Assembly: GCA_905182985.1 (NCBI GenBank)
Contig: CAJJDN010000110.1
Location: forward strand, 137,635 to 201,634
DNA: 64,000 bases
Direction of reading: 5' to 3'
From: Paramecium sonneborni
Taxonomy: Eukaryota; Ciliophora; Oligohymenophorea; Peniculida; Parameciidae
A program made the position numbers and the translations under genes. How positions within the stretch are numbered: position 1 is the first letter of the stretch; every line of letters starts with the position of its first letter. The notes under the pieces were generated by a model. The model saw nothing but the letters and a program-made list of their open reading frames with translations. It did no database searches and was not told the DNA's origin. Below are positions 42,717 through 56,344 of the stretch, in pieces.

Positions 42717-45058
42717 TCATTATTAGCTTTATTATTGATTTTATTCTTAAGTCTTTTTCATTTATTCATCAAAATCAATTTCATACTCACTTACATAATG
42801 TATAATTTCTTTTACAAATGATTTAAATTTATTTTCCTTTATTAATCTTCCTAATTATATATTTTAAAGATAAAAATCTAATATCATGTGATAATATATT
42901 TAAAGTATATCAAATATTTTTATTGCTATTTTAAATATTTCCATTGGAGCAACCTAATATTAATTATTTTATTATACCAATGTTATTGATGTTTACAAGG
43001 TTAATCTTCTAGATTCATCCACATATATATTTATTGCTGTTGGTTCTTTTGCAATCATATTTGATAAATACATCAGATCATCTGCTGTATCTATTGAAAA
43101 TTATATTTGTGAAATTATTAGTTTTATTATAATGTTAGATTGATTACATTCAAATAGATAATTTATTTATAAATCCTCTTCAGAAATCTATTATTAATTA
43201 TTTGCATTATTCATTGCCATCTATTATTAATTTATACTCGTTAAAGGTCTATAAACCCTATTTATTAAACTTGACCATGTAAATTCAAATAAATTTTTCT
43301 CGTTTTTCAAAACTTTTACTTTGTGTTTATTATTAGAAACTTTATTAAATGGTATCCAATCTTTTCTATCTTCAGCTATCTTATTTGATAATAAATATTC
43401 ATGTATCTTTGACATAAATTTTCCAAATATTTCACTACTTTCTGAATTAAATTCTTAAGTTAATCCATTAAAAAAACCAGTTAGAATTGTAAATTATTTT
43501 AATAAAGTTTCTTCCATAGAATTACTTAATATTTGCTTTTAAATATTATCTGAAGAAGATTTTTCTTTTGATTAACCATTTATAATTAACGAATCTTAAC
43601 TATTAAAATTTCTAAATGTTTCTAATAACTTTTTATTGTTTTATAACTAATATAACAACATACTTTATTTAAATATGTATCTAGGTTATTTCTTTTTTAT
43701 TTTTTCCTCTTTATGTAGAAAATCAACTCCTTTTGACTCATCCACAATTTTTAACAAATCCTATTCAACATTAAAATTGTTATTTTTTGACAAATTTTCT
43801 TAAAAAAATTTTAAATCTTCATCTTAATCCTTAAGTTAACTTTAAAATTCTTAATAAAAGTTTGATAAAAAATTATATGTCTATTTTTAATAAAATTATT
43901 TACAGCATTTTAATATAATTTGCATCGAAAATCTAAGAATTTCTATTCTGTATTTTTTTCTTAAGATTAAAATAAATATCTAACAATCAAAGAAAATGTA
44001 GGCAAAAATAAGAATAATTCTGATTCTTTTTGATAATACAGATTATCTTTAAAAGGATCAAAAAATAATCTAGTAGAGTTATTTAGAAATGAAAAAATAC
44101 CCACAATTAGCAGACCAATAAAAGATCTCTATTAAATTAAACAAGACGCTTTTTAAATTTGTAATATCAAAATTTTTTAAGTCTTATTGATTTAAAGCCA
44201 ATGGAAAAGCAAGTCTAAATCCTTCATCTATTATAGATTATTGATCTATATATGAAATCTCAAATTTTTCGCCGTCTAATCCATCATAATAATATTAAAT
44301 GTTTAGACCATTTGGTTTAGAAATAATTTTTTCAATTTTAGCAACTTTGATGTAATTTGAAAATGGGAATCTAATATTAAAAAAATTTTACTTAAGATGT
44401 AATTCATCTTAAATTTATTTGTACTATTCAAATAAATATAACAAAGTTTACTTAGCTTCTTCAGTAAGATCTTATAATATTAGATAGTCGATTAGAAAAG
44501 AGTGATTTTCAAAGTTGTAAGAAATAGCATTTTAGATCATTTATTAATAATAATATTTATATTATTCAAAAATTTTCTCTTGGATATTTTGGTAATAATT
44601 TTAGAAATGTTCTAATTGATTGTAAAGGGCGAGATAACTTGCTTACATAATTAAATAAAGAATAAGGAAGAATTTTAGGTAATTCAAATAAAGAATTTCT
44701 TATAATTTATTAGGATCATTATTTTAAATAATTAAAGTATCTAATTTTTCTTCATTTAATATAGAAATAGAACCATTTAATTTATATAAAATATTTGATG
44801 TAATAGAATAATTAAGAGTAGTTTTAGGTTGACCCGAAAAGTATTTCAGCTATCACATACTTATATAATTGATTTTCTTAATCTTTTACAAGATTATATT
44901 AATTCAGATTATTGTTTATTATTAGGAATAAGATCTCCTACTTCAATAAGATTTCTTTTTTCTAGAATATTTTAATGTGACTTATATTATATACTTACTC
45001 TTAATACCATTAGTATCCAATCCATCCCATATAAGAATTACTATGTGATAATATCCAT
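42717..45058 (-). CDS. Unidentified large protein, about 700-750 aa
   Basis: Open through many hundred codons with short introns, including a probable 18-nt one near the start and a 31-nt one near 44060. Contains recognisably structured segments (YYYDGLDGEKFEISYIDQQ; RLAFPLALNQQDLKNF; LFEFTWSSLINRVYRPLTS) but I could not assign a family. No membrane segments or zinc motifs. The stop is at 42717-42719; several junctions in the middle are unresolved. It starts 140 bases from a divergent cullin-like gene, so a shared promoter is likely. Confidence 0.6.
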
Positions 45059-45197
45059 ATCAAATTATTTATTTAATTCAAAATTTTCTAATTAAATATG
45101 TATATTTATTTTTTTAATGTAAAAAATTGCATAAAAGCTCCGCAAAATTTTTATATCATTTAATGTTTTATTTATTTATTTATTATTAATTGCTAGA

Positions 45198-47654
45198 ATG
45201 GACCAAGACTATAAACCCATCGATATTGATTATTTTACATAACAAATACATAGTCTAATATTAGAATGCAAATAAAGTCATAACTTTGATATTAATTTGT
45301 TTGTCCAATTTGCATCGTATTTATTAAAATTAATTTGATTTATAGCAAAACAAGAAATTAAATTAACAACACTTCTAATTCAAAATAAGCATGTTTTCTG
45401 ATCGTTATTTAACTATAAAAATGCTTACTCTAAATATTTGCACAATAATTTTAAAATAAACCTGAATTAGATGAATTTTTTGATGCTTTTAAGGAATATG
45501 AAACAGCTGCTAAATATCTTAATCTTGCTTGCTATCATATTGTAAATATCATTTCTTTATTTAGTTTTAAAACTTAAGTTAAAAAGAAAAGTTTATTTTT
45601 TGGAAGATTGCAGTTTGTAAAATAATTAAAGATAATATCGAAAATATTAGATCACGTATTTTTACTAGTTTGGAAGATCTTCTTGATTAAATTTATAAGA
45701 AATAAGAGTCAGAATATGTTCATAAAGTATAAGAAAAGGAATTGAAATAAGATAGAGAAAATCTTAAAAAAAAATTTTTTAATCATTTATAAATTCTATT
45801 AGGTTTTTCTATGAATGAAAATTTAATTTAAAATGACATAAATGTTTTTGATGACTTATGTTAGAGGTTATATAAATTTATTAAGAATGAATATGAATAA
45901 AAATTTAAAAGATGGTCTTAAGTTTATTCAGTTAAAGATTATCTATGCTTAGTTGAAAGAGAATTCGAAATTAATGAATAGTTGTTTAGTTGTTTAAATA
46001 ATATTTAATAATTTAAATCTCACTATTTAAATATATTCAGAATTATTTATGAAAATTTGGTATTTAAGTATAAGGATGTAGTTTTAAAGGATGAAAGAGG
46101 TTTTATAGGTTTACTAAATGAATTCTTTTCACAATAAGATTAATTTGATGAAGCTGTTAGTGGAGAAATAATTTAAATTTTAAGAGTTTATTCAAGATTT
46201 TAAGATTAAGAGCAATATTTTAAAGATTTTAAATAAAAGTTTTAATAATTTGTAAGGGAGAATATAGAATAATAATATAAAAAATAAACTTTGCATCATG
46301 AATTAGAAAAATAGAAATCAAAATATAAATCTTTAGTAAAAATTTTGGGTGATATTTATGATAAATTTGATAATTTAATTAGAATGTGTTTTAAAGAAAG
46401 TGATAATTTTAATGGTAGATATGATCTTGAAATGATTGTTTAATCTGAATTGAAATTATTTTTTATTAATTTAGAACAAGTAAGGAAATTTAAATTTATA
46501 AAAAGAGTATTCAGTTAACTTTAAAATTATGTGATTATGTACATGATCTTATGATGTAGTTAGCAAAATCAGATGATTAATCATAAATAAAAGATAACTA
46601 AGAAGAGATTTTAAAAGTATAAAAATGTTTATTACCTTCTGTAAAAGATTTTGATTATTATTTAATTGTAAGATTTTTAATATTTTATCTTAGATTAATA
46701 ATTATAGGTTAGCCTCAAGATTGTTAAATTATCTTATATTTTTTGAAAAATAACATGCATTATATCATTTGGATAATGAATAGTATATACTTGATTAAAT
46801 GAAATAATTTTGTGGTGAAAAAAAATTAAAAAAAATTAACAAAATGATTTCTGAAACTAAAGATCTTTTGAATAAAAAAATAGCAATAGAATTTAGAGAG
46901 GATTTAACAGAGATTATATTAATTAATAAAAAAAAATGGCCAAAACTATATAATAATGATCAAAATGTGTTTTAAGAATTGTAAATTTTTAAACAATAAT
47001 TTATAACCAAACGTTAAAATTATAATGCTAGAGAAAATTCTATTAAAATTGAATTTAGTGATACATTATCTTTTGTTGAAATTTATTGGTCTGAAGTAGA
47101 GAAGACTCTAATTATTAATTGTGTTTAGGCAGCAATTTTATTTTTATTTAATGAAGATGATGATATGAGAACTTTAAATGAGATTGCTGAATCTTTAAAA
47201 TTAGAAACACATTAAGTACTCTTTTAATTAGAAAGATTAGTAATTTTTATTATAAATTTAGGTTGCTTAAAAAATATTATGGAATGATAAAGATAGTTAT
47301 TTTTTGAATAATTCTTAAATTGAATAAGAAGTTAAAGAACCTTTGATTGTTATAGATCATAATATTTATGAGAATTAGTAATATATGAATGAATGTAAAT
47401 ATTAATTTCAAATTTAAGTCAAACCGCTTTATGATAAAACCCAAGACCTTAAATTTCAATTGGATGCTTTTATTATGAAAAATTTAAAAATTGAAAAATA
47501 AATGAATCATACAATTTTGTTTGATTTAGTTTCAAAAAAATTTTATCCAATCCCTATGAGCAATGATAAACTCAAAGAATCTTTAGAGTGGTTAATAAAA
47601 AATGAGTATATTTGCAGAGATTAAAAAGAGAAATCAGTTTATCTTTATAAATGA
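45198..47654 (+). CDS. Divergent cullin
   Basis: About 790 aa with several short introns (for example 29 nt near 45310 and 23 nt near 45540). Cullin homology is clearest in the C-terminal half: EFSDTLSFVEIYWSEVEK, a winged-helix-like LNEIAESLKLETHQV, and the WHB region DAFIMKNLKIEKQMNH, LKESLEWLIKNEYICRD, ending VYLYK. The Lys aligned with the NEDD8 acceptor of IVRIMK is present. Cullins scaffold RING ubiquitin ligases. It is divergent from CUL1-4; specific class unknown. A second cullin follows on the same strand. Confidence 0.82.
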
Positions 47655-48138
47655 GTTTATGTTTATTAAATTTTTATAAATCCATAAATTCTCAATTTAT
47701 TCATTCAATTTGTAATTATTTATATCTCAAATGAAAAAGTATTATTTTCACAATTAATAATTTAGTAAAATAATATTAAAATGCTATTTAATATTAAAAT
47801 AGATTATATTAATATATCATTAAGAATTTATTAATATTATTTTGATATTTTTTTAATAAAATTCAACTTCAATTAGTTTACTAAATACAAATAACAATAA
47901 AATAACAATCTCTAACGATTATTTTAATTATTTAATAGATAGATATGATTATTGTAATTAAAATGAATTAAATCATTTCTTTATATGAGTATTTAATGAT
48001 AATTAACTTTGTTAAAAAGAGTTGATCTTTCAATTGAATAGAAATACAAATTTAATGTTATTCTTTTAGAAATTAAATATTTTATGATTAACTCAATTAT
48101 AAGTCAATATTAAAATAATAAAGTAAAAAAAAGGATCG
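47655..48138. other. Intergenic spacer between the two cullins
   Basis: About 480 very AT-rich bases, no frame or RNA recognised. Confidence 0.45.
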
Positions 48139-50548
48139 ATGTTATCTACATAATCGTCTCTTTTTGATTAAATTGAAGAAGTATGCACAAATATTTTGGA
48201 GAAAAATTCTTTAGTTTCTTTGAAAACAAAACAAGAAATAAATAGGTAAGTTTTATAAAATTAAGATAGCAAAATTGATGTGCATGTTTAAAATTAAACT
48301 AATGATTAATAATAGAATGAATGTAAAAAGTTTATAAATGTAGCAATAAAATGCATAAAAAATCACATAACAAAAAATGTAAACTAAAATTAATATATAT
48401 TAGATTCTCCCAAAATTTAAAGATTAATATAAGGATGCTATATAATATATTGAAACATTTATATAGATGCATGATACTTTTGTCAAGTCTATGAAATCAT
48501 ACAAAACTGTTTTATACTAGGCTGTAATTAAAATAGAAAATATTTAATAGGCACAAATATTTTAACAAGAAAGTATTCAAGAGTTTTATACAAGTTTATT
48601 TGATAATATATTTGTTGAAGAATTATAAAATGTGTTCAAAAATGTTTTATTTAAAAGTGTGGTTGATATGATCAGAACTGTAATTTTTTAAATGAAATAT
48701 TATTTTAGGCATGTGAAGATGAATAGAAATAATAAAAAATAAGTGAGCTTTTATATAATTTCGGAAATGTTATGTCTTAATTATAAAAATCAACCGAAGA
48801 AGCTCTTGAATTTAAAATAGAGTAAGAATTTAAATAAAGAATTTTTGATTATTTTGAAGAGAAATATCAATAAAATTATAAATAATGGCATTCAAGTTTA
48901 AAGACATAATTTTATTTGAGAAAAGTTCATTAATAAAAAGAAATAAATGAGAAGGTTTTAAAGTTTGGAGATAAAACAATTTTAGAATAAGTAAATAGAA
49001 TACTAAATTCTCATCTTTTAACATATTATAAGCCATATTTATTATCAGAGACTAATTTTGATAATTTTGAACATCTTTTAATAGAATTTCATAAAGAACC
49101 TATTGGTTAATAATAAAACTTAAAATTGATTGGAGATTTATATGGAAGCTTAGATGATCATTATGATTAGATTACAACAAATTTTAAAAATATTATAACT
49201 TAAGAAGGATAGAAAATTGTGTAAATAAAGAATCATCAAATAGTAGAAACAAATTCTGATTAAAATTTTTCTGATCCAAGTTTTATAGGTTAATTTTATA
49301 GTCTTTATCAAAAATATTTTATATTGATAGAAAGTTGTTTCAATTAAAAATCAGATTTCATTATGGCATTAAATAATTCATTTGAGACATTTATTAATTT
49401 ACCTATAGGAGTATATTATAAATAATATAAATAGAATTATGAATTTGCTGATTATTTAGTGAGTTACATAGGAGAATAGATAGAGTTACTTAGAAATTCA
49501 CCAAAGAATTCTACCAAATCACCAGAACAGATGGTAAAATTATTTGTATTTATTAATCAAAAAGGTAGATTTTTAAAAGTATTAAAAAATATTTATATTA
49601 TTTAGTTATATAAAATATCTTTAGCTTAAAGATTAATAAAATATTAAAGATAGATTGAGACTAAAAAAAATAAATTAGCTTGTTAGATAGAAATGAGTAT
49701 TGTAGAAGAGATGGAAAAAAAATGTGGTACTTAAGACTTAGAATCACTTAAAATAATGATTAAAGATTTTTTAAAGACAGAAAATGAAATATCAAAGATT
49801 TAAGAAGAAAAAGGATTAAGTAAATTATAAATATAACCTCCTATAATAATTAACAAATAACATTGGCCAGAAATAGATGAATTATAATTAGATCTATAAT
49901 GTGAAATAATAGCATAGTAAAAAGAAATAATAGCAAAGAGATAATAATAAAAAACTTTGATATGGTTAGATCTAATTTCATATGTTGAAATATAATGTAC
50001 AGAAAGAGCATTAATATTTAATTTAAGTGTTCCATAAGCAGTTATTTTATTACTTTATTAATACAGAAATGATATATTAGATGTAAATCGAATTGCATCA
50101 TTAACTGGATTAAAGGAATAATATGTGATATAAAATTGTAAAATGATGAAAGATGCAAAAATATTGGATGAATAAATTGTAAATGATTAAGTTTGTTATC
50201 AGTTTAATGAAAATTTAACTAAATAAAAAAAAGGAAAATCTAAGAAAATAATAACTGATACATATTTTCCTTAGAATTAAGTTGAATAAGGTAATATTAA
50301 TATTCATAAATTTAGTTATATCTGTTTATGATAAGGATTTAGCAATAGAAGCAGCTATTGTTAAAATTATGAAGAAATAAAAGGAGATGTAATTTAGTGA
50401 CTTAGTTATATAAGTCTAAGGACATATGAAGAAAAATTAAAATGTAGAAATACCATTTGCTTAAATTAAATAAATGATAGAAAGATTATAAAGAAATGAA
50501 TACTTAGAAAGAGATGCAATTAATATGTAATTGATAAAATATAAATGA
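48139..50548 (+). CDS. Second divergent cullin
   Basis: About 780 aa with 25-nt, 28-31-nt and 25-nt introns. N-terminal cullin repeats are helical and divergent. The C-terminus is diagnostic: YVEIQCTERALIFNLSVPQA, LDVNRIASLTGLKEQYV, DLAIEAAIVKIMKKQKEMQF, IKQMIERLQRNEYLERDAIN, ending LIKYK. IVKIMK keeps the NEDD8-acceptor Lys. It is a stand-alone ubiquitin-ligase scaffold. It is more canonical than the upstream cullin; the pair may be an old tandem duplication. Confidence 0.88.
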
Positions 50549-50592
50549 CTTAATTAATCAAACCATATATTTAATAGTTACAAACAAATTTA

Positions 50593-53578
50593 TCATTTTT
50601 TTTTTCGTAATTATCTATCTCTTCTTTATTAATTTTCTAGATATTCCTATAGAAAATAGTTGTATTAATAATATACTTTATTTTTCATTGTTAATTCATA
50701 ATCATTTAATTACCAAGCAACTAAATCTTATCTGTTTTATGAATCAGAAGCAAGTGGATATTACTCTGCATAAATTTCATAAGGAAAATCTGTCATAATA
50801 TTAAAAATATTTCTTTCATCAACATTTAAGTTTTTACCTTCAGATTGCCAACTTGGTTAATATAAGATCATAAATACTATCCATCTAATTTGCTTAAAAC
50901 AGGATATTTCTAAGTAGATCCATTCAATCCTAAATATTTCTTATATCCTAATTTTTTCCATCGATTAACCTCTTTATCATCAATTTTATAAATAGCACCT
51001 TAAAAATAATCTAAAGCCATTTTTTTTCCAAATAATCCTGATGGTGGATTAAAGTACAATTCTCCTAAATATTCATTGATATAATCAATACAATAAATAG
51101 GACCTTCTAAATAAAAAATTTTATCTCCAATTGTTATTCCACTTAAGTATCCTTTGCAATTATTAAATTCAACCTTAGTTCCATTGATAAATTGCAAATT
51201 AACTTTACCAAAATTACAACCAGTAATTGAATTCAAACCTAAAGAAGCTTGAGTTTCAAAATGTCCATTGAAATTATATCCGTGTCCATACATCATAAAT
51301 GATGCAATAGGTGGACGATGACTAATCTATTCTAAATATATTGGACATCCTTTTATCCAACATTAAAAGGTTTCACCAAGAATTGGATTGAAAGGTTTCT
51401 CTAAAGATAGATATAATATATTCATTGATATAATGAAGGCTAATAGTGCTTTCATTTAATCAAGTGGATAACTATTAACTACAGGTTCTAAAAAATGAGG
51501 TGCATAAGAAAAGGAACTTGCTAATCTTTATAGGTTTGTTCTTCTCTCAAAAATATAAACAGGAAGAGATATCTGTAGAATGCTTGTTCTTAATAGACTT
51601 TAACCAATTTTTTATAAGATGTAATAAAAAACCTTTTTTTATTGAACAAGCTTCTCTTAATTTATAAATTTCAAAAAACCTTATTAAGAATCATATACCC
51701 AATCTGATTAATAAAAAAAATGTTATCCATTCGCGTTCTTTTAATATCTATCTAATTAAATATTGATTTATGGCTTTGTTTCATAGTAATGAATTTATGA
51801 AAGATGATGCACTTATTATTCAATATCCAAAAGTCTGTCACATAGAAATTATTGTAACTATTCCTATGTGTATTTAGAAATTTGATAAAATTATTTTATA
51901 TTGTCATTTTTGAAAAATATTCCTGTTTTTTATTAAACAGAACGAATATCTTCTTTAAGAAAAGAATCTCTTTGTTGATTATCTCCATCTAAAGAAAAGT
52001 TATCATTAATTTGATTTGCTTAAGAAGATAAATTTGGAGATACAGTTTAATCAGAATAATCAGATCGAATCACTTAAGATTTAAATTTTCTTTTTGTTTA
52101 TTTATTTTTAAGTTATTCATAACGATTTATTAAATTCATAGCCTCACTTACATATATTGGCAAATTAACATTACTTATTTGTTATCTACTATTTTCTTCT
52201 TTTAAAAATTGCTTATAATTTTGAAATTGTTAAACATAATTTAGGATAAGTTGTTAATCTTAATTTTAAGTTATGTAACCTTTGTTATAGACAAGTGTGT
52301 CTACAATCATTATTTTAGTTTAGAGATCTTAGAGAAAAATTCCTATAATATTCCATTCAATAAGACCATCAGTATCTTTACTTTCATAGGATTTCTCAAT
52401 AATAAAAAATGAATTTTTGAATGGATATATGTATCTTAAGAATTTGAAAGATCTTGGTTAATAAAGAAAACTTAAAGGTTCTCTAATTTCTTCAATCTAA
52501 GCCAGAAAAGGAGTTGCTTGCAGTATGATTTATTAGGATTTAATTTATTTATTCCATTTTTTAAGTGTTGATGTATCATAAAGAGAATTAATGAGTATTT
52601 CCAGAGTAGTTTAAGGTAAAGTGATAAAAACTCTAAAATTATTCTTATTTATATTTGATTGCATGATTCTTGCACAGTGCTAAAATGAAATAAGAGAAAA
52701 GTCATGATCATCCATCAAATACTCTAAATTTATTTTATCTTTTAGATTATTAAATAAAACAGGTAAATTTTCTTGAAGAATTTATTCTTCGACTAAAATA
52801 ACTTCTTGTTCTATTTATTATTATTAAATCTTAGATGAGATTATGGTTTTTTTAATATTAGTATCATCAGCTTATTTTTTATTAAAGTTTACTGTGCTAA
52901 ATCTATCACAAGATTCTAAATTTTTGTTATCATTTTCTTATTCATTCATCATAATAGTTGTTTTAGGTTATTCCACATTTTCTTATTTGCAACAAATTTT
53001 GAAATATTCAATCCATTTATTAATTTCTTCTTTATCTTCACTGCCAATAATGATGTCTTTGATCTATAAATCTGGATTTCTAGATAACAATTCATATTAA
53101 TATCTGCCTCTTAAATAACCTCTATAATTAATATAGAATTCTGTTAAATCTATTACATAAGGCTAATCTTTTGGATTTTATCGATGAATAATCAATTCTT
53201 TGATATCTAAATCGATTTCAATTTTTTTTCTTGACCATAAAATGGTACTTTTACCCAAAATATCAATTTCACCGATTATTTTTTTTTATTAAAAGAATAG
53301 ATTGAATAGACTTATAAGTAATTCTATTTTTGATTCTTTATTTAACTTAGATAATGAATTTATTTCATCATAAGAAAGTTAATCATAATCTAATGAATTA
53401 ATTTCTAAAGTTGGATCAAGAAGTGAATTGTAAAGAAGCTCTATTTTTTAGAGAAATTTAATTGGAATAATATTGATAATTGATTGTGACTCTAATTAAA
53501 ATGTAAAATAATACTTTGCAGAATTCTAGTAATTCGATTGAACAAAGGCTGTAATTTCTCCATTTCATCAGAATTCAT
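50593..53578 (-). CDS. PH-START-ORD fusion: lipid-transfer protein joining START and oxysterol-binding domains
   Basis: About 968-978 aa. Removing introns of 23 nt (53492-53514) and 26 nt (near 50850) leaves 2937 = 979 codons, and an in-phase 30-nt intron near 50680 is likely. There is no TGA across the interdomain region, so this is one polypeptide. PH-like domain about residues 93-190 (GKSTILWSRKKIEIDLDIKE ... INKWIEYFKIC). START about 275-455 (CARIMQSNINKNNFRVFITL, TLKKWNKQI, ESKDTDGLIEWNIIGIFL). ORD about 650-960: LQISLPVYIFE, KPFNPILGETFQCW, EQISHRPPIASF, the sterol/PI4P pocket, and ASDSQNRQDLVAW. The second His of the canonical EQVSHHPP is Arg. The family moves sterols, PI4P or other lipids at membrane contacts. 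Confidence 0.9.
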
Positions 53579-53686
53579 TAATAACAATAAATATTATTTT
53601 GTAAAATAAATCATATTATTACATACTATTTAATCTTTTAAACTGGTTTGGATTTGTTTAAAGGTCATTCATTATTATATTTTTTG

Positions 53687-54072
53687 ATGAATTGTGTTTA
53701 AATAAACAACAGCTAAGAATGGCATGATCATGTTACTAGTAATTAGAAGCCAGTTGTTGTTAGTTTTTTCGCTGAATGGTATAGATATTGAAATTAATGG
53801 ATTATAGGTGTGCACCATGTCATAAGTTGAATCCTCAATTAATTTAGGAAGCTTAGAAGAACTGTGAAAAATGGTAACTTTGCTTTGTTAATGTTGATAA
53901 TGAGGATCTCTATGATGTTGTATAATAAATAGCGGTATTGTTTAATATTGATTTAATTTAGAAAGCCTAAATACCATCTGTTCATTTACTAAATAGAGGA
54001 ACATCTATTGACTCTATGACTGGATATAGCGAAAGAAAAACCAAGTCTTTTATAGATAGGGTTTGCAGTTGA
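53687..54072 (+). CDS. Thioredoxin
   Basis: 118 aa; a 29-nt intron at 53779-53807 gives 357 = 119 codons. Redox motif WCAPC (a variant of WCGPC) after VVVSFFAE, the cis-Pro loop IPSVHLLNRG and thioredoxin length. Reduces protein disulfides using thioredoxin reductase. No clear targeting peptide; cytosolic or mitochondrial not decided. Confidence 0.9.
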
Positions 54073-54114
54073 TTTTAATTACTTGTTTAAACATGTCTTT
54101 TATAAAATAATAAA

Positions 54115-54641
54115 TCAAATAGAAGGACGTATTTGATCATTTAATTGTGAGAATAATACCTTTCTTTAAATTAAGTGAAACTGATTTTAAAGTTCTAAAT
54201 TTTGAGCTTATCTTAATTATCTTCTTACTTCTCCTCTTATTTCATCCAAAACTCTTTCTCCATCAGATTCCCATAAAGCTTCTTTTATTATGAAACCATC
54301 TTCTAATGATGGATGAAATAGATTTTTGAACATATAATACTCACGATTGTTATTACTCATTTGAATTACTTTGTCATACAATTATTCATATTTCTCTCTA
54401 TCTTCAGGTTCTTCCATTTTATAAGGAGCATATATAGGAGGACAAATAGGATGTTTATAAGGAATTCTTGCAAACTATTTCATTATCATATTTTTCTCAC
54501 ATATTCAGGACAATCTTTCTAAAAATCAAAAGGATGATAACTCAAAATTGTTTTGCCTATTATTATTAATACCACTCCTTTTAACAATCCTCTTGTTATG
54601 GAAATTCCAATGTCTGGTTTCAATATTTATAAATATTACAT
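54115..54641 (-). CDS. Small single-pass protein, 166 aa, unknown function
   Basis: One 26-nt intron (501 = 167 codons). Near the N-terminus is a basic stretch followed by a hydrophobic segment (GLLKGVVLIIIGKTIL), then FDFQKDCPEY and HPICPPIYAPYKMEEPED. This size, the single helix and the basic N-terminus resemble small mitochondrial inner-membrane subunits, but no family is recognised. The stop may be slightly earlier or later. It lies convergent to thioredoxin. Confidence 0.55.
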
Positions 54642-55264
54642 AAATTTAATTATCATTTTATATATGACTAATTCATATTATTTAAAAGGCTACGAAGTTT
54701 AATCATAAAGACCATTTCTAATATTATTTAATTTATTTATTTATATATTAATTACCTCTTAACTTAATCATTTTTAAACTAATTTTTTAATTTCTAAAAT
54801 TCTTATTTTTATTATTTCAGTTGGTTTAATTAATAAATCCCTTAAATTTAATTTTATAAAGCCCGATTTTAAAATGAAGGTTTATATAAAGACTTATTAT
54901 CAATTAAATTGCAACTTTATAAACATTATTATTAAAGAATATCGAATGATTTATTTTACTCTATTCCAATCCTCTATTTTGTTAACACTTTAATTTGAAA
55001 TTATTGAAATAATCTATTTTTGTTTTCTTGGCCTGCCCTTATCAAAAATAATTACATCATTATAAAATGAATTATTTTAATCAGTTAAACAACCAAAAAA
55101 AATTAATAATCTAGTTTTTCTTATAATTAAAAAAATAAACCCATTTCACCTTTTAATTATCTGCTTAATATAGCACCATCTTAAAAAAAGGTTGAAATAA
55201 ATTATTAAAATACTATGGTTTAAAATAATTATGAATCAAATATTGTTTGATAATTAAAATCATT
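54642..55264. other. Intergenic, nothing recognised
   Basis: About 620 AT-rich bases, several T-rich runs, no gene seen. Confidence 0.45.
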
Positions 55265-56344
55265 ATGAATCCTTTCACTCTTATGTTTCATGACCCAAAG
55301 CTAGAACTTAAATATCAAGAAAATTATTCGAATGAACTCTATGAGGCCTTTAAATATACCATGGTTTTGCTCTAATTATCTAATATAATTTTAAGCATAT
55401 TTTGGATTCAAAAGAACTAATTCACTCTTGGGTGCTTGATGATAATTTTATGTTGTGGATAAACAATTACATTCTACTATATGCTTTTAAAAAAAAGATT
55501 TATCACTTTAGTTGGTTATTTAATTTCTATCCTAAGCTTACTATCATCATTTTATTAATTTTTGCCATATTTTTACAGAGAATATTCAGGAACTGAATTT
55601 ATTTGGATTTTTGATATCTCTTAGTTTATGGCACTAAATTTTGCTTTATGTCCCAATTTTATACTAAATCAGTTTCTTTAGATTTTATTTGTTTCTTCTA
55701 GATTATTCATGAGAAACTTTGCTTAGTTAAATCCATTTTCATTTATTCTCTTATTGTATTTGATTATATTTTGGTAAAAAGAGTATTTTAGATAAAAGCA
55801 CAATAGAACTAAATTTTTTTAAAAAGAACAGTAAAAATAGGCATTATTTTTATGGGATAATTTAATTGAAGAAAAAATTGTGTTATTATCATATGATGAA
55901 ATTTGGAATAAGATTGATTTAGTGTTTGCAAATTCTTCGATCAAAAAAGTAATTGAAATAGAATCTAAAGATTTCTTAAAAGATTTTCGAGTTTCTGATT
56001 AAAAATAGGATTTTTATCAATACTTATTGAAACAAATTCATAATAAAACCTTTCAATTTAAGATTAAAGTAGTACATAATTAGAAAAAATATATTATTGA
56101 TTGCATAATGAATAAATTTATGGAGTTAAATATATCATTAAAATTTTCTGAGCTTTAACCACAAAAAAATAATAAAAACAATTATTATTCATATCTCTAA
56201 CTTTTAAAAAAATAAAATTAATTGATAGATAGCTTTATTATAATGAAATCTAAAAGCAAATCATTTAATAATCATATTACTTAAAAAATGTAACAATAGA
56301 TTAAATTGAATAATTAAATCTTTTTAAATTGCGTGCTTATTTGA
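55265..56344 (+). CDS. Multi-pass membrane protein, possibly truncated sensor-type protein
   Basis: 359 aa frame ending in TGA. The first 185 residues have about five hydrophobic helices (YTMVLLQLSNIILSIFW; LMIILCCG; LVGYLISILSLLSSF; ILFVSS; FSFILLLYLIIFW), followed by a charged cytosolic part. The N-terminal architecture recalls ciliate hybrid sensor kinases, but no histidine-kinase or receiver motif follows. The downstream 1.2 kb carries long but disrupted frames, so it may be a decayed or truncated gene. Confidence 0.5.

Noticed and set aside
51600..51907. Possible separate start (MTIQNNF...) for the oxysterol-binding part
   Set aside because: It gives a plausible 402-aa model with four introns, but the frame used by the START domain continues straight through to the ORD with no stop and no extra introns, so one fused gene is simpler.
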